Source of the DNA: an uncultured Xanthomonas sp.
GTDB lineage: Bacteria; Pseudomonadota; Gammaproteobacteria; Xanthomonadales; Xanthomonadaceae
Direction of reading: 5' to 3'
NCBI GenBank assembly: GCA_943912265.1
Contig: CALTTS010000008.1
Span: 62,001-126,000, forward strand
DNA length: 64,000 bases
Below, piece after piece: positions 16,754-26,159 of the stretch. The notes under the pieces were generated by a model that did no database searches, had not been told where the DNA came from, and was given only the letters and a program-made list of their open reading frames with translations. The position numbers and the translations under genes are program-made. Each line of letters opens with the position of its first letter. Positions within the stretch are counted from its first letter, which is position 1.

Positions 16754-16759
16754 TATACT
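16754..16759 (+). promoter_or_regulatory. probable -10 box of smc
   Basis: TATACT in CGCTATACTG lies about 120 bases upstream of the smc start, after the end of the GST pseudogene. It would give a leader of roughly 110 bases. The -35 region is not clear. Confidence 0.45.
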
Positions 16760-16878
16760 GAAGCCGATCCTTCCGCACTTGGATTTCAGGGCAAGTGATA
16801 TCAATGACTTGCATTGAACTCCGAAAGTCAAACCCGAATATGGAGCGGCCGAGCGGCCGGTCCGGAACCTGACGCCGC

Positions 16879-19800
16879 ATGCGCCTTTCCACCATCAAGC
16901 TGTCCGGCTTCAAGTCCTTCGTCGACCCGACCACGCTGCACCTGCCGACCAACATGACCGGCATCGTGGGGCCGAACGGCTGCGGCAAGTCGAACATCAT
17001 CGACGCGGTGCGCTGGGTGATGGGCGAAAGCTCGGCCAGCCGCCTGCGCGGCGATTCGCTCACCGACGTGATCTTCTCCGGCTCGTCGGCGCGCAAGCCG
17101 GTCTCGCAGGCCACCGTCGAACTGATCTTCGACAACGCCGACCACGCCATTGCCGGCGAATACGCGGCCTACAACGAGATCTCGGTCAAGCGCACGGTCA
17201 GCCGCGACGGCAGCAGCAACTACTATCTCAACGGCGCGCGGTGTCGCCGGCGCGACATCACCGACCTGTTCCTCGGCACCGGCCTGGGCCCGCGCAGTTA
17301 TTCGATCATCGAGCAGGGCATGATCAGCCAGATCATCGAGGCCCGGCCCGAAGACCTGCGCGTGTACCTGGAGGAAGCCGCCGGCATCTCCAAATACAAG
17401 GAGCGGCGCAAGGAAACCGAAACCCGCATCCGCCACACGCGCGAGAACCTCGACCGCCTGAGCGACCTGCGCGAGGAAATCACCAAGCAGCTCGACCACC
17501 TGCGCAGGCAGGCCCGGCAGGCCGAGCAGTACCAGGCATTGCAGGAAGAACGCCGGGTCAAGGATGCCGAGTGGAAGGCGCTGGAGTTCCGTGCGCTGGA
17601 CGGCCGCCTGCAGGGGCTGCGCGAAGGCCTGTCCACGCAGGAAACCCGGTTGCAGCAGTTGATCGCCGAACAGCGCCAGGCCGAAACGCTGCTGGAAACC
17701 GGCCGCGCCCGCCGCGACGAAGCCAGCGAAGCCCTCGGCAAGGCACAGGCAGAGGTCTACCAGGTCGGCGGCACGCTGGCCCGGGTGGAGCAGCAGATCC
17801 AGCACCAACGCGACCTCGCCCTGCGCCTGCACAAGGCGCGCGAGGAAGCCAAGGGCGCACTGGCCGAACTGGGCGAACTGATCGGCAGCGACGATGCCCG
17901 GCTGGGCGTGCTGCGCGAAGCGGTGGAAACCGCCGAGCCGCAGCTGGAGCAGATGCAGGAAGACAACGCCTTCCGCCAGGAGGCCCTGCGCGATGCCGAG
18001 GCCGCGCTGGCCGACTGGCAGCGGCGCTGGGAACAGCACAACGGCCAGAGCGCCGAATCCTCGCGTTCGGCCGAAGTCGAGCGCACCCGTGTGGACTATC
18101 TGGACCGGCAGATCCTCGAATCGGACCGCCGCCGCGAAGCCTTGGCCAGCGAGCGGGCCAGTCTCGACCTGGATGCGCTGACCGAAGCGCTGGAGCAGGT
18201 GCGCGCCGCCCACGATGCCCGCAAGGCCGAGCTCGACACGCTCGCCGAGCACGTCGAGGCCGGCCGCCAGGCCGCCGCCGAGCTGCAGGAGCGCCAACGC
18301 GCCGCGCAGGACGAATTGGCGGAGGTACGCAAGCAGGCCCAGTCCGCGCGCGGGCGCCTGTCCTCGCTGGAAACCCTGCAGCAGGCCGCGCTCGGCCAGG
18401 AGCAGGGCGCCGCGATGGCGTGGCTGACGGCGCGCGGGCTGGATTCGGCCAGCCGCGTGGGCGAACGCCTGCACGTACAGGACGGCTGGGAAGGTGCGGT
18501 GGAAAGCGCGCTCGGCCAATTGATCGAAGGCGTGCTGGTGGAAACGCGCGAGGGGTTGGACGGGCCGCTGCTGGCGGCGTTGGCCGAGCTCGGCGAGGGC
18601 CGCCTGGCCCTGGTCGCCGCGCACGAGGCCGAGGCGGCGTTCGCGCCGACCTCGCTGGCGTCGAAAGTGCAGGGGCCGCTGGCGATCCGGCGCCTGCTCG
18701 CGCGCCTGCACGTGGCCGAGGACATGGCCCAGGCCCGCGCCCTGCTGCCCGCGCTGGGCGAGGGCGATTCGATCATCACCCGCGACGGCGCCCGCCTCGG
18801 CGAGGGCTGGGTGCGGGTGTCGCGGCAGGGCGCGGCCAAACAGGGCGCGCTGCTGCGCGAACGCGAAATCCAGGCATTGCGCGCCGGCATCGAGACCCTG
18901 CAGGCGCGCGAGTCCGAGCTCGAACAGCGCCTGTCCGGGCTGCGCGACCAGCTGCTGGCCGCCGAGCAGCGCCGCGAGGAAGCGCAGCGGGCGCTGTACC
19001 TGGCCCATCGCACCGTGTCCGAACTGGCCGGCCAGGTGCAGGGCCAGCAGGGCAAGGTGGAGGCCGCGCGCACCCGCCTGCAGCGCATCGAGGCCGAAAT
19101 CGCCCAGCTCGGCGAAGCCCTGGCCGCCGGCAGCGAGCAGGCCGCCGAGGCCCGCGCCCGGCTGGAAGAGGCCGTGGTGCGCATGGGCGACCTCGAGCAA
19201 ACCCGGCAGTCGCTCGAATCCGAACGCCGCCGCCTGACCGAGGCGCGCGACCTGGCCCGCGACGCCGCCCGCGTCGCCCGCGACGCGATGCACGCGCTGG
19301 CGCTCACCCTGGAATCCCAGCGCACCCAGATCGCCGCGCTGACCCAGTCGCTGGAACGCATGGGCGGCCAGCGCAGCCAGCTCGACACCCGCCTGGGCGA
19401 GATCGACGCCCAGCTCGGTGCCGGCGACGCCCCGGTGGCGGAACTGGAAGAACAGCGCCAGGCCGCGCTGGAAGCGCGGGTCGACGCCGACCGCCGGCTG
19501 GCCGAGGCACGCTCGCTGCTGGACGGCATCGACGCCGAGCTGCGCGAACACGAGCAGACCCGCCAGCAGCGCGACGAACAGGCCCTGGCCCAGCGCGAGC
19601 GCATCGCCCAGGCACGGCTGGACCAGCAGGCACTGGCGTTGAAGGCCGAGCAGTTGTCGGCAGCGGTGGTCGAGGCCGGCTTCGTGCTCGAGGACGTGGT
19701 CAACGCGCTGCCCGAGGTGGCCGACCCGCGCGAGTGGGAACAGGCCGTGGCCCAGATCGACGCGCGCCTGCGCCGGCTGGAGCCGGTCAACCTTGCCGCC

Positions 19801-20394
19801 ATCCACGAATACGGCGAGGCCGAGCAGCGCAGCCAGTACCTGGATGCCCAGCACGTGGACCTGAGCACCGCGCTGGAAACGCTGGAGGACGCCATCCGCA
19901 AGATCGACCGCGAGACCCGCGGCCGCTTCAAGGACACCTTCGACCGGGTCAATGCCGGCGTGCAGGCGCTGTACCCGCGCCTGTTCGGCGGCGGCCACGC
20001 CTATCTGGAGCTGACCGGCGAGGACCTGCTCGACACCGGCGTGGCGATCATGGCGCGGCCGCCGGGCAAGCGCGTGTCCAGCATCTCGCTGCTGTCCGGC
20101 GGCGAGAAGGCGATGACCGCGGTGGCGCTGGTGTTCGCCATCTTCCAGCTCAACCCGGCGCCGTTCTGCCTGCTCGACGAGGTCGACGCGCCGCTGGACG
20201 AGGCCAACGTCGGCCGCCTGGCCAACATGGTCAGGGAGATGAGCGAGAAGGTGCAGTTCCTGTTCGTCAGCCACAACAAGGCCACGATGGAAGCCGCCCA
20301 CCAGCTCAGCGGCGTTACCATGCGCGAGCCCGGCGTGAGCCGACTGGTGTCGGTGGACCTGGAAGAAGCCACACGTCTGGCCGGTGCGGCCTGA
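16879..20394 (+). CDS. smc: chromosome segregation protein SMC
   Basis: A full-length SMC ATPase of 1171 residues that compacts and segregates chromosomes as a V-shaped dimer. Walker A is GPNGCGKSN at residues 31-39. The N-terminal head ends near residue 165 and a coiled coil rich in Glu/Arg/Ala/Leu follows. The hinge lies around residues 510-660 (AWLTARGLDSASRV, LGQLIEGVLVETREGL), then the returning coil. The C-terminal head carries LSGGEKAMTAVALVFAIF near residue 1072 and Walker B CLLDEVDAPLDEAN near 1097. The signature motif and D-loop are intact. zipA follows after 25 bases on the same strand, forming a segregation/division operon. No ScpA/ScpB or MukB genes are in this window. Confidence 0.97.
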   Translation: MRLSTIKLSGFKSFVDPTTLHLPTNMTGIVGPNGCGKSNIIDAVRWVMGESSASRLRGDSLTDVIFSGSSARKPVSQATVELIFDNADHAIAGEYAAYNEISVKRTVSRDGSSNYYLNGARCRRRDITDLFLGTGLGPRSYSIIEQGMISQIIEARPEDLRVYLEEAAGISKYKERRKETETRIRHTRENLDRLSDLREEITKQLDHLRRQARQAEQYQALQEERRVKDAEWKALEFRALDGRLQGLREGLSTQETRLQQLIAEQRQAETLLETGRARRDEASEALGKAQAEVYQVGGTLARVEQQIQHQRDLALRLHKAREEAKGALAELGELIGSDDARLGVLREAVETAEPQLEQMQEDNAFRQEALRDAEAALADWQRRWEQHNGQSAESSRSAEVERTRVDYLDRQILESDRRREALASERASLDLDALTEALEQVRAAHDARKAELDTLAEHVEAGRQAAAELQERQRAAQDELAEVRKQAQSARGRLSSLETLQQAALGQEQGAAMAWLTARGLDSASRVGERLHVQDGWEGAVESALGQLIEGVLVETREGLDGPLLAALAELGEGRLALVAAHEAEAAFAPTSLASKVQGPLAIRRLLARLHVAEDMAQARALLPALGEGDSIITRDGARLGEGWVRVSRQGAAKQGALLREREIQALRAGIETLQARESELEQRLSGLRDQLLAAEQRREEAQRALYLAHRTVSELAGQVQGQQGKVEAARTRLQRIEAEIAQLGEALAAGSEQAAEARARLEEAVVRMGDLEQTRQSLESERRRLTEARDLARDAARVARDAMHALALTLESQRTQIAALTQSLERMGGQRSQLDTRLGEIDAQLGAGDAPVAELEEQRQAALEARVDADRRLAEARSLLDGIDAELREHEQTRQQRDEQALAQRERIAQARLDQQALALKAEQLSAAVVEAGFVLEDVVNALPEVADPREWEQAVAQIDARLRRLEPVNLAAIHEYGEAEQRSQYLDAQHVDLSTALETLEDAIRKIDRETRGRFKDTFDRVNAGVQALYPRLFGGGHAYLELTGEDLLDTGVAIMARPPGKRVSSISLLSGGEKAMTAVALVFAIFQLNPAPFCLLDEVDAPLDEANVGRLANMVREMSEKVQFLFVSHNKATMEAAHQLSGVTMREPGVSRLVSVDLEEATRLAGAA

Positions 20395-20419
20395 GCCCCA
20401 TTGAAGGAACGAAACATCC

Positions 20420-21160
20420 ATGTCTGACATCGCACTGCTGCGCATCGGCATCCTGGTCGCCGGCTTCCTGCTGCTGGCGGCGATCTTCTTCTTCGGCCGG
20501 CCGCGCAAGCCCAAACAGGGCCGCCGCGTGGCCGCGGAGGCGCGCACCGAAGCGGCCGCGCCGGCCGAACCGAGCCTGGGCGACCTGCCGCCGGTGGCGG
20601 ACGAAGCCGCGGCGGAGGGCAAGGCCGAGCCGGCCGCGCGCCAGCCCGAACTGGGGCTGGAAGTGCCCGCCGACGAGAACGCGCTGGGCAAGCGCCCGGA
20701 CCAGGATTTCGACAAGATCGTCTCGCTGTACGTGGCCGCCAAGGCCGGGCACATGCTGCGCGGCGAAGACATCGTGGTGGCGGCCGAGAAGACCGGCATG
20801 GTGTTCGGCCACCTCAACGTGTTCCACCGGCTGGTGGACGGGCACCCGGAGCGCGGCCCGGTGTTCAGCATGGCCAACATCCTGCAGCCGGGCAGTTTCG
20901 ACATGGCCCGCATCCGCGAACTGGAAACGCCGGCCATCGCCTTCTTCCTGACCCTGCCGGCGCCGATGAGCGCGCTGGACGCATGGGAGAAGATGCTGCC
21001 CACCGTGCAGCGCATGGGCGAACTGCTCGACGGCGTGGTGCTGGACGACGGCCGCAACGCGCTCGGCCGCCAGCGCATCGCCAACATCCGCGACGAGCTG
21101 CGCAGCTACGACCGCCAGCACGAGGCGCCGCCGCTGACCAAGCCGCCGCCGCGCTGGTGA
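20420..21160 (+). CDS. zipA: cell division protein ZipA
   Basis: A 246-residue bitopic membrane protein that tethers FtsZ to the membrane at the division site. The N-terminus is a single membrane helix (LLRIGILVAGFLLLAAIFFF) followed by a basic patch and a ~60-residue Ala/Glu/Pro linker. The C-terminal FtsZ-binding domain (residues ~100-230) begins IVSLYVAAKAGHMLRGEDIV and contains FGHLNVFHRL and PGSFDMARIRELETPAIAFF. The linker is shorter than in E. coli. GAAGGA lies before the ATG. It sits between smc and ligA, an order often seen in gammaproteobacteria. Confidence 0.95.
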   Translation: MSDIALLRIGILVAGFLLLAAIFFFGRPRKPKQGRRVAAEARTEAAAPAEPSLGDLPPVADEAAAEGKAEPAARQPELGLEVPADENALGKRPDQDFDKIVSLYVAAKAGHMLRGEDIVVAAEKTGMVFGHLNVFHRLVDGHPERGPVFSMANILQPGSFDMARIRELETPAIAFFLTLPAPMSALDAWEKMLPTVQRMGELLDGVVLDDGRNALGRQRIANIRDELRSYDRQHEAPPLTKPPPRW

Positions 21161-21414
21161 GCCACATGGCCGCATGCGTGCGGCCGGCAACAACCCCGCC
21201 GGAAGAATGGCGCGGGCGCCGCGCTCCGGGGCCGGCGTCCAGGCGCGCGCCGCGGGCAGGGTGCAGCGTGGCGTCGGGCATGCATCGGCATTGGTCGTCC
21301 GCGATGGCGCGGGGCCGGCGTCCCTGCGCGGATCGGATGCCGGCGTCATGCACGCCGGCGCGGTTTCCGTACCGGCGCGTCATCCGCGGGCGGCTGTGCG
21401 GATGCGAGCTGGCC

Positions 21415-21420
21415 TAGAAT
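21415..21420 (+). promoter_or_regulatory. -10 box directly upstream of ligA (leaderless start)
   Basis: TAGAAT is followed by six bases and then the ligA ATG at 21427, giving no room for a ribosome-binding site. The arrangement is identical in spacing to mtnA and tcdA. The 254 bases between zipA and this box show no other recognisable feature. Confidence 0.6.
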
Positions 21421-21426
21421 TCGCGC

Positions 21427-23853
21427 ATGTCCGCCGATACCACGCCCGCCGCACAGGCCGCCGATCTGCGCCGTCGCCTCGACGACGCCAACTACCGTTA
21501 TTACGTGCTCGACGACCCGGACATCCCGGATGCCGAGTACGACCGCCTGATGCGCGAGCTGCAGGCGCTGGAAGCCGCACACCCGGAACTGGCCACGGCC
21601 GATTCGCCCACCCGCCGCGTCGGCGCGGCGCCGGCCAGCGGCTTTGCCGAGGTGCGCCACGCGGTGCCGATGCTCTCGCTCGGCAATGCCTTCAGCGACG
21701 AGGAAGTGCGCGATTTCGTGCGCCGCATCGAGGAGAAGCTGGGACGCCCCGACCCGGTGTTCTCCGCCGAGCCCAAGCTCGACGGCCTGGCGATCAGCCT
21801 GCGCTACGAGCACGGCGTCTTCGTGCTCGGCGCCACCCGCGGCGACGGCGCCACCGGCGAGGACGTCACCGCCAACCTGCGCACGATCCGGGCGATCCCG
21901 TTGCGCTTGCGCAACGGGAGAAATGGGAATGATCCGTTGCGCTTGCGCAACGGGAGAAACGGGGATGACCCGTTGAGCGCGCGCGACGAAGGCTGGCCCG
22001 ACGTGCTGGAAGTGCGCGGCGAGGTGTTCATGCCGCGCGCCGGCTTCGAGAAATACAACGAACACGCGCGCCTGCACGGCGGCAAGGTGCTGGCCAATCC
22101 GCGCAACGGCGCGGCCGGTTCGCTGCGCCAGCTCGATCCGGCGGTCACCGCGCGGCGGCCGCTGGCGTTCTATGCCTACGCGCTGGGCGTGGTCGAGGGC
22201 GGCAGCCTGCCGGACACGCATTCGGCCACGCTGGCGAAATTCCGCGAATGGGGCCTGCCGGTCAGCGACCTGATCGAACAGGTGCGCGGCGCCGACGGCC
22301 TGCTCGACTACTACCGCCGCATCGGCGCGCGCCGCGACGGGCTGGCGTTCGACATCGACGGCGTGGTCTACAAGCTGGACGACTACGCCGGCCAGCGCGA
22401 GATGGGCTTCGTCTCGCGCGCGCCGCGCTGGGCCATCGCCCACAAGTTCCCGGCGCTGGAGCAGTCCACGGTGCTGGAGGCCATCGACATCCAGATCGGC
22501 CGCACCGGCGCGGCCACGCCGGTGGCGCGGCTGCGGCCGGTGCAGGTGGCCGGCGTCGTGGTCACCAACGCCACCCTGCACAACGCCGACCAGATCGCCC
22601 GGCTCGACGTGCGCGTGGGCGACACGGTGATCGTGCGCCGTGCCGGCGACGTGATCCCGGAAATCGTTCGCGTGGTGCCCGAATACCGCGACCCGCACGC
22701 GCCGGCATGGCGGATGCCGGCGCATTGCCCGGAATGCGGCTCGGACATCGTCCGCGAGGAAGGCGAGGCGGTGTGGCGCTGCTCGGGCGAACTGGCCTGC
22801 CCGGCGCAGCGCAAGGAAGCCATCGCCCATTTCGCTTCGCGCCGGGCGATGGACATCGACGGCCTCGGCGACCGCTACATCGAGGACCTGTGCGACCTCG
22901 GTTACGTGGCCAGCGTCGCCGACCTGTACAAGCTGACGCTCGACGATTTCCTCGCGATGAAGCGCCGCGCCGACGAGCGCGACGGCACCACCCCGGAAAC
23001 CGTGAAGGGCGGCAAGGTGGCCACCAAGTGGGCCGAGAACCTGGTGGCGGCGATCGATGCCAGCCGCCGCACCACGCTGGAACGGTTCCTGTACGCGCTC
23101 GGCATCGCCCATGTCGGCGAAAGCACGGCCAGGACGCTGGCGGCCTGGCTCGGCGACCTGGCGCTGATCCGGCGCCTGCCGTGGCCGCTGTTCACGCTGC
23201 TGCCGGACGTGGGCGGCGAGGTGGCGCGCTCGATCGGCCATTTCTTCGACCAGCCCGGCAACCAGAAGGTGATCGATGCGCTGCTCGAACGCGGCGTGGC
23301 CATCGCCGATGCGCACGCGCCCTCGCCGAAGCTGCATGCCGTGCTGGACATGCCGGCCGTGCTGGCCGCCATCGGCATCCCGAAGCTGACCAGGCTGCGC
23401 GCCGAGCAGCTGCTGGCCGGGCTCGGCAATGCCGCCGCCATCGCCGGGTCCGCCGAACACCGGCTCGCGCTGGCCGGCCTGCCGGCCGATGCGGCCGCGT
23501 CCCTGCACGCCTGGCTGGCCGAGCCGGCGCAGCGCAGGCTGCTGCACGACACCGTCGCGGCGGTGGAGGAACTGGCGGCGCGGACGCCGGCGGGAGCCGT
23601 CGCATCCGGCCCGCTCGACGGCCAGACCGTGGTGCTGACCGGCACCCTGGCTGCGCTGACCCGCGAGGAGGCCAAGGACCGGCTGGAGGCTCTGGGCGCC
23701 AAGGTCGCCGGCAGCGTGTCGAAGAAGACCGGCTTCGTCGTCGCCGGTGCCGAGGCCGGTTCCAAGCTGGCCAAGGCGGAGGCGCTGGGCGTGGAGGTCT
23801 GGGACGAGGCGCGGCTGCTGGCCTTCCTGGCGCAACAGGAGGCCGGCCGGTGA
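21427..23853 (+). CDS. ligA: NAD+-dependent DNA ligase LigA
   Basis: A complete 808-residue bacterial DNA ligase that seals nicks using NAD+. The Ia domain and adenylation domain have the catalytic lysine in EPKLDGLAISLRYE, with RGDGATGEDVT and RGEVFMP further on. An OB-fold follows (RTGAATPVARLRPVQVAG), then the zinc finger CPECGSDIV...CSGELACPAQ, helix-hairpin-helix repeats and a C-terminal BRCT domain (LDGQTVVLTGTLAALTREEA). It is longer than the usual 670-700 residues. Part of the excess is a 24-residue insertion (residues 158-181) encoded by two tandem palindromic repeats in the adenylation domain. The stop overlaps the next gene (GTGA). Confidence 0.96.
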   Translation: MSADTTPAAQAADLRRRLDDANYRYYVLDDPDIPDAEYDRLMRELQALEAAHPELATADSPTRRVGAAPASGFAEVRHAVPMLSLGNAFSDEEVRDFVRRIEEKLGRPDPVFSAEPKLDGLAISLRYEHGVFVLGATRGDGATGEDVTANLRTIRAIPLRLRNGRNGNDPLRLRNGRNGDDPLSARDEGWPDVLEVRGEVFMPRAGFEKYNEHARLHGGKVLANPRNGAAGSLRQLDPAVTARRPLAFYAYALGVVEGGSLPDTHSATLAKFREWGLPVSDLIEQVRGADGLLDYYRRIGARRDGLAFDIDGVVYKLDDYAGQREMGFVSRAPRWAIAHKFPALEQSTVLEAIDIQIGRTGAATPVARLRPVQVAGVVVTNATLHNADQIARLDVRVGDTVIVRRAGDVIPEIVRVVPEYRDPHAPAWRMPAHCPECGSDIVREEGEAVWRCSGELACPAQRKEAIAHFASRRAMDIDGLGDRYIEDLCDLGYVASVADLYKLTLDDFLAMKRRADERDGTTPETVKGGKVATKWAENLVAAIDASRRTTLERFLYALGIAHVGESTARTLAAWLGDLALIRRLPWPLFTLLPDVGGEVARSIGHFFDQPGNQKVIDALLERGVAIADAHAPSPKLHAVLDMPAVLAAIGIPKLTRLRAEQLLAGLGNAAAIAGSAEHRLALAGLPADAAASLHAWLAEPAQRRLLHDTVAAVEELAARTPAGAVASGPLDGQTVVLTGTLAALTREEAKDRLEALGAKVAGSVSKKTGFVVAGAEAGSKLAKAEALGVEVWDEARLLAFLAQQEAGR
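21897..21969 (+). repeat. two tandem 36-bp palindromic units inserted in frame in ligA
   Basis: Units at 21898-21933 and 21934-21969 differ at only a few bases and encode PLRLRNGRNGND and PLRLRNGRNGDD. Each contains a hairpin. In the first, 21897-21906 pairs perfectly with 21909-21918 around TT (10-bp stem). The second has a 9-bp stem. Because the unit is 36 bp the frame is kept. The sequence following the array (CCGTTGAGCGC) looks like the start of a third, diverged copy. Confidence 0.9.
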
Positions 23854-24317
23854 ATGCGCATGCCGATGCCGTCTGCCGCCGCGCCGGTCCGGACGATGCC
23901 GCGACCGTGCTGGCGCTGATGCGCGACTTCTACGCCGAGGACCGGATCGCGTTCGAACCGGAGCGCATCCGGGCCGGCGTGGCGGCGCTGCTGGCCGGGC
24001 CGGCGCAGGGCGAGATCCTGCTGTGGCAGGACCGCAGCGGCGCCGTGCTCGGCTACGGCGTGCTGTGCGCCGGCTTCAGCCTGGAGCAGGGCGGCGCGTT
24101 CGGCCTGATCGACGAGCTGTTCCTGAAGCCGCAGGCCCGCGGCCGCGGCCGCGCGATGCTCGAAACGCTGGCGCCGCATGCCGGCGACCGCGGCTGGGCG
24201 ATCGTGCGGCTGGAGGTGAACCGCCACAACGCGGCCGCCAGGCGGATGTACCTGGCCGCCGGCTTCCGCGACGAGGCGCGCGACCTGCTCACGCGCGCGG
24301 CCGGAGCCGGCGCATGA
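23850..24317 (+). CDS. GNAT family N-acetyltransferase
   Basis: A 155-residue GNAT acetyltransferase. The acetyl-CoA-binding core reads LIDELFLKPQARGRGRAMLE, matching the R/Q-x-x-G-x-G/A loop, and the C-terminal VRLEVNRHNAAARRMYLAAG is typical of motif B. The acceptor is unknown. It starts at a GTG that overlaps the ligA stop codon (GTGA at 23850-23853), with GGAGG about 10 bases upstream inside ligA. It overlaps epmA by four bases at its end (ATGA), so ligA, this gene and epmA are translationally coupled. Confidence 0.9.
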   Translation: MNAHADAVCRRAGPDDAATVLALMRDFYAEDRIAFEPERIRAGVAALLAGPAQGEILLWQDRSGAVLGYGVLCAGFSLEQGGAFGLIDELFLKPQARGRGRAMLETLAPHAGDRGWAIVRLEVNRHNAAARRMYLAAGFRDEARDLLTRAAGAGA

Positions 24318-25273
24318 TCGAACGGCTGCAGCTGCGGGCCAGGCTGAACGCCTGCATCCGCGATTTCTTCGCCGCGCGCGGCGTGCTGGAGGTGGAAACG
24401 CCGATCCTCTCGGCCGCGGGCAACACCGAGCCGAACATCGACAGCTTCCACACCGGCTTCAGCGGCCACGTCGATGCCGGCGCGCGCACGCGCTGGCTGC
24501 GCACCTCGCCGGAATACCCGCTCAAGCGGCTGCTGGCCGCCGGCATCGGCGACTGCTACGAGCTGGGCCGGGTGTTCCGCAACGGCGAGGCCGGCGGCCG
24601 CCACAACCCCGAGTTCACGATGCTCGAGTGGTACCGGGTGGGCTGGGACCACCTGCGCCTGATCGGGGAGACCATCGAACTGGTACGCGCGGCGCTGGCG
24701 CTGGTCGGCCGCGACGCGGCGCCGGCGACGTTCACCTACCGCGACCTGTTCCGGCAGGCCGTCGGCGTGGACCCGTTCACCGACGACGTGGCCGCGCTGC
24801 GCGCGCCGCTGGCCGGCATCGCCATCGACGGCGACGGGCTTTCGCGCGACGACTGGCTCGACCTGCTGTTCACCCACCGCATCCAGCCGGGCTTTCCCGA
24901 CGACCGCATCACCGTGGTGATCGACTGGCCGGCCACCCAGGCGGCGCTGGCGCGCATCCGCCCCGGCGCGCGGGCCGGCGACTGGCCGGTGGCCGAGCGC
25001 TACGAGCTGTATCTGGGGCAGGTGGAGCTGGCCAACGGCTACCACGAACTGGCCGACGCCGACGAACAGCGCTGCCGCTTCGCCCGCGACCTGGACATCC
25101 GCCGCCAGCGCGGTGCGGTCGAACCGCCGCTCGACGAAGCCCTGCTCGCCGCGCTCGCCGCCGGCCTGCCGGACTGCGCCGGCGTCGCCGTCGGCATCGA
25201 CCGGCTGCTGATGGCGATGCGGGGCACCGCGCGCATCGCCGATGTGCTGGCCTTCGATTTCGCCCATGCCTGA
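24314..25273 (+). CDS. epmA: elongation factor P--(R)-beta-lysine ligase EpmA
   Basis: A 319-residue class II lysyl-tRNA synthetase paralogue that lacks the tRNA anticodon-binding domain and attaches beta-lysine to elongation factor P. Motif 2 is seen in YELGRVFRNGEAGGRHNPEFTM, and the class II ATP-site motif 3 in GVAVGIDRLLMAM. VEVETPILSAAGNTEPNIDSF-type sequence near residue 25 and QVELANGYHEL are typical of EpmA/GenX/PoxA. Size matches the E. coli protein. The partner EpmB and EF-P are not in this window. The start overlaps the GNAT stop. Confidence 0.94.
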   Translation: MIERLQLRARLNACIRDFFAARGVLEVETPILSAAGNTEPNIDSFHTGFSGHVDAGARTRWLRTSPEYPLKRLLAAGIGDCYELGRVFRNGEAGGRHNPEFTMLEWYRVGWDHLRLIGETIELVRAALALVGRDAAPATFTYRDLFRQAVGVDPFTDDVAALRAPLAGIAIDGDGLSRDDWLDLLFTHRIQPGFPDDRITVVIDWPATQAALARIRPGARAGDWPVAERYELYLGQVELANGYHELADADEQRCRFARDLDIRRQRGAVEPPLDEALLAALAAGLPDCAGVAVGIDRLLMAMRGTARIADVLAFDFAHA

Positions 25274-25366
25274 ATCGGCATCGCGCCGCCGGTCATGGAT
25301 TCTTAACGCAAGCGCGCCGCCGAATCCGCGAGGATAGCGGCCAAGGCGCAGGCCGACGGGGGATCC

Positions 25367-26140
25367 ATGCAAGGCGTCATCGCGGAAGTGGGGCCGGTTC
25401 CGGAACGGGGCCGCGCTGCGGCCATGCGCGGCCGGGCGGGGCCGCTGGTGGCCGGCCTACTGTCCGGCGTCGGCCTGCTGTGCGGCCCGGCATCGGCCGC
25501 ACCGGCGGCGGACGACGCCGAGGGCGCGGCGCGCACCGTGGTGTGCGAATCCACGGACATGGGCTGGAACCACTGCAGGGCCGATGTCGGCGGCCGCGTG
25601 TCCCTGCTGCGCAAGCTTTCCGACGGCAACAGCACCTGCATCCGCGGCACCGACTGGGACACCGACGCGACCGGCATCTGGGTGGCGCGCGGCTGCCGGG
25701 CCGAGTTCGGGATCGGCGACGGCGGCACCGGTGCGTCCATCCCGCTGGCCCGCTGCGAATCGGACAACGGCCTGACCGTCAGCTGCGCGGTGCGGCTGCG
25801 CGACACCCCGGTGCGACTGTACCGGCAGTTGTCCTCGTTCCCGTGCCGGCAGGGCAAGACCTGGGGCACCCGGCGCAACGAGATCTGGGTCAGCCGCGGC
25901 TGCCGCGCCGATTTCGAACTCGGCCGGGACGACGGCTCGGGCTTCGCTTCCCTGCCGCTGCGCACGACCTGCGAATCGAACAAGGGCCGGCGCAACCGCT
26001 GCTATCTGGGCGTGGTCGACGGGGTGACCCTCGAACGGCAGCTGTCGCGTTCCCAGTGCGTGCTCGACAAGAGCTGGGGCTGGGACCGCGACGGCATCTG
26101 GGTGGACGAGGGCTGCCGCGCCGAATTCGTCGTGCGCTGA
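25367..26140 (+). CDS. secreted protein with three DUF3011 repeats
   Basis: A 257-residue exported protein made of three tandem DUF3011 repeats at roughly residues 58-114, 128-180 and 203-256. Each contains a C-E-S start, a central C, and the closing motif exemplified by GIWVDEGCRAEFVV, so all are rich in paired cysteines and tryptophans. DUF3011 has no known function, though disulfide-stabilised extracellular domains are likely. A signal peptide with hydrophobic core PLVAGLLSGVGLLCGPASAA follows a long polar N-terminus. The start at 25367 has GGGGGA upstream; a start at 25424 would give a more normal signal peptide but has no ribosome-binding site. Confidence 0.85.
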   Translation: MQGVIAEVGPVPERGRAAAMRGRAGPLVAGLLSGVGLLCGPASAAPAADDAEGAARTVVCESTDMGWNHCRADVGGRVSLLRKLSDGNSTCIRGTDWDTDATGIWVARGCRAEFGIGDGGTGASIPLARCESDNGLTVSCAVRLRDTPVRLYRQLSSFPCRQGKTWGTRRNEIWVSRGCRADFELGRDDGSGFASLPLRTTCESNKGRRNRCYLGVVDGVTLERQLSRSQCVLDKSWGWDRDGIWVDEGCRAEFVVR

Positions 26141-26159
26141 GGGCCGCTGCGGCGCCGGT

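Noticed and set aside
16828..21087. A 1419-codon open frame on the minus strand
   Set aside because: It is antisense to smc and zipA. Its repetitive Leu/Gly/Arg composition is the complement of a coiled-coil gene with high GC third positions.
21227..21323. 14-base direct repeat CGGGGCCGGCGTCC in the zipA-ligA gap
   Set aside because: The repeat consists of common GC-rich words and has no symmetry or spacing that suggests a site.
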